DNA of 5,045 bases, from NCBI GenBank assembly GCA_964438025.1, contig CAYTIK010000037.1, positions 1 through 5,045 of the forward strand. The letters are read 5' to 3'. The notes below the pieces were generated by a model. It was not told the origin of the DNA, did no database searches, and worked only from the letters and a program-made list of their open reading frames with translations. The translations under genes and the position numbers were made by a program. The stretch is from GCA-002790615 sp964438025. GTDB taxonomy: Bacteria; Patescibacteriota; Minisyncoccia; Moranbacterales; UBA2206. This document shows positions 5,045-5,045 of this stretch, one piece after another (positions within the stretch are counted from its first letter, which is position 1; the number at the start of each line of letters is the position of its first letter).

Positions 5045-5045
5045 T

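Overview
The window is AT-rich DNA in which every supportable gene lies on the minus strand. Genes are small, spacers are short, and none of the eight starts has a recognisable Shine-Dalgarno sequence. The tRNA carries no encoded CCA. The proteins are mostly uncharacterised types. Together these features suggest a small-genome bacterium of the Patescibacteria/CPR kind, Parcubacteria-like. That is an inference from style, not from a marker gene. All readable stop codons are TAA or TAG and no gene contains an in-frame TGA, so the standard bacterial code fits.

Layout, in the direction of transcription (right to left). A tRNA-Gly(GCC) lies at 5022-4951, with a short hairpin upstream of it at the window edge. 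Immediately after it, a strong extended -10 promoter (4917-4945) is placed so that the transcript should begin at or very near the first ATG. It drives a tight three-gene set: a 63-residue protein, an 88-residue protein, and a 217-residue protein with a caspase/gingipain/CHAT-like His-Cys dyad (His67, Cys101). The last two genes overlap by 26 bases. No terminator is visible after the protease gene. Three further leftward genes follow at gaps of 84, 30 and 43 bases: a membrane-anchored protein with two tandem copies of one domain, a small protein resembling the C-terminal part of phage MuF head-morphogenesis proteins, and a 160-residue helical protein of unknown function. All six genes could be one transcript, ending at a clear bidirectional terminator at 1874-1899.

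Left of that terminator are two separately transcribed genes. The first is a 224-residue TIM-barrel protein resembling the xylose isomerase/AP endonuclease superfamily, bounded by terminators on both sides. The second is a long membrane-anchored protein, truncated by the window's left edge, that also looks like a TIM-barrel enzyme facing outward.

The most interesting part is the module of caspase-like protease and two small proteins beside the tRNA. The protease has no fused sensor or repeat domain, so the two small partners are natural candidates for regulators or substrates. No substrate, trigger or defence role is shown by the sequence itself.
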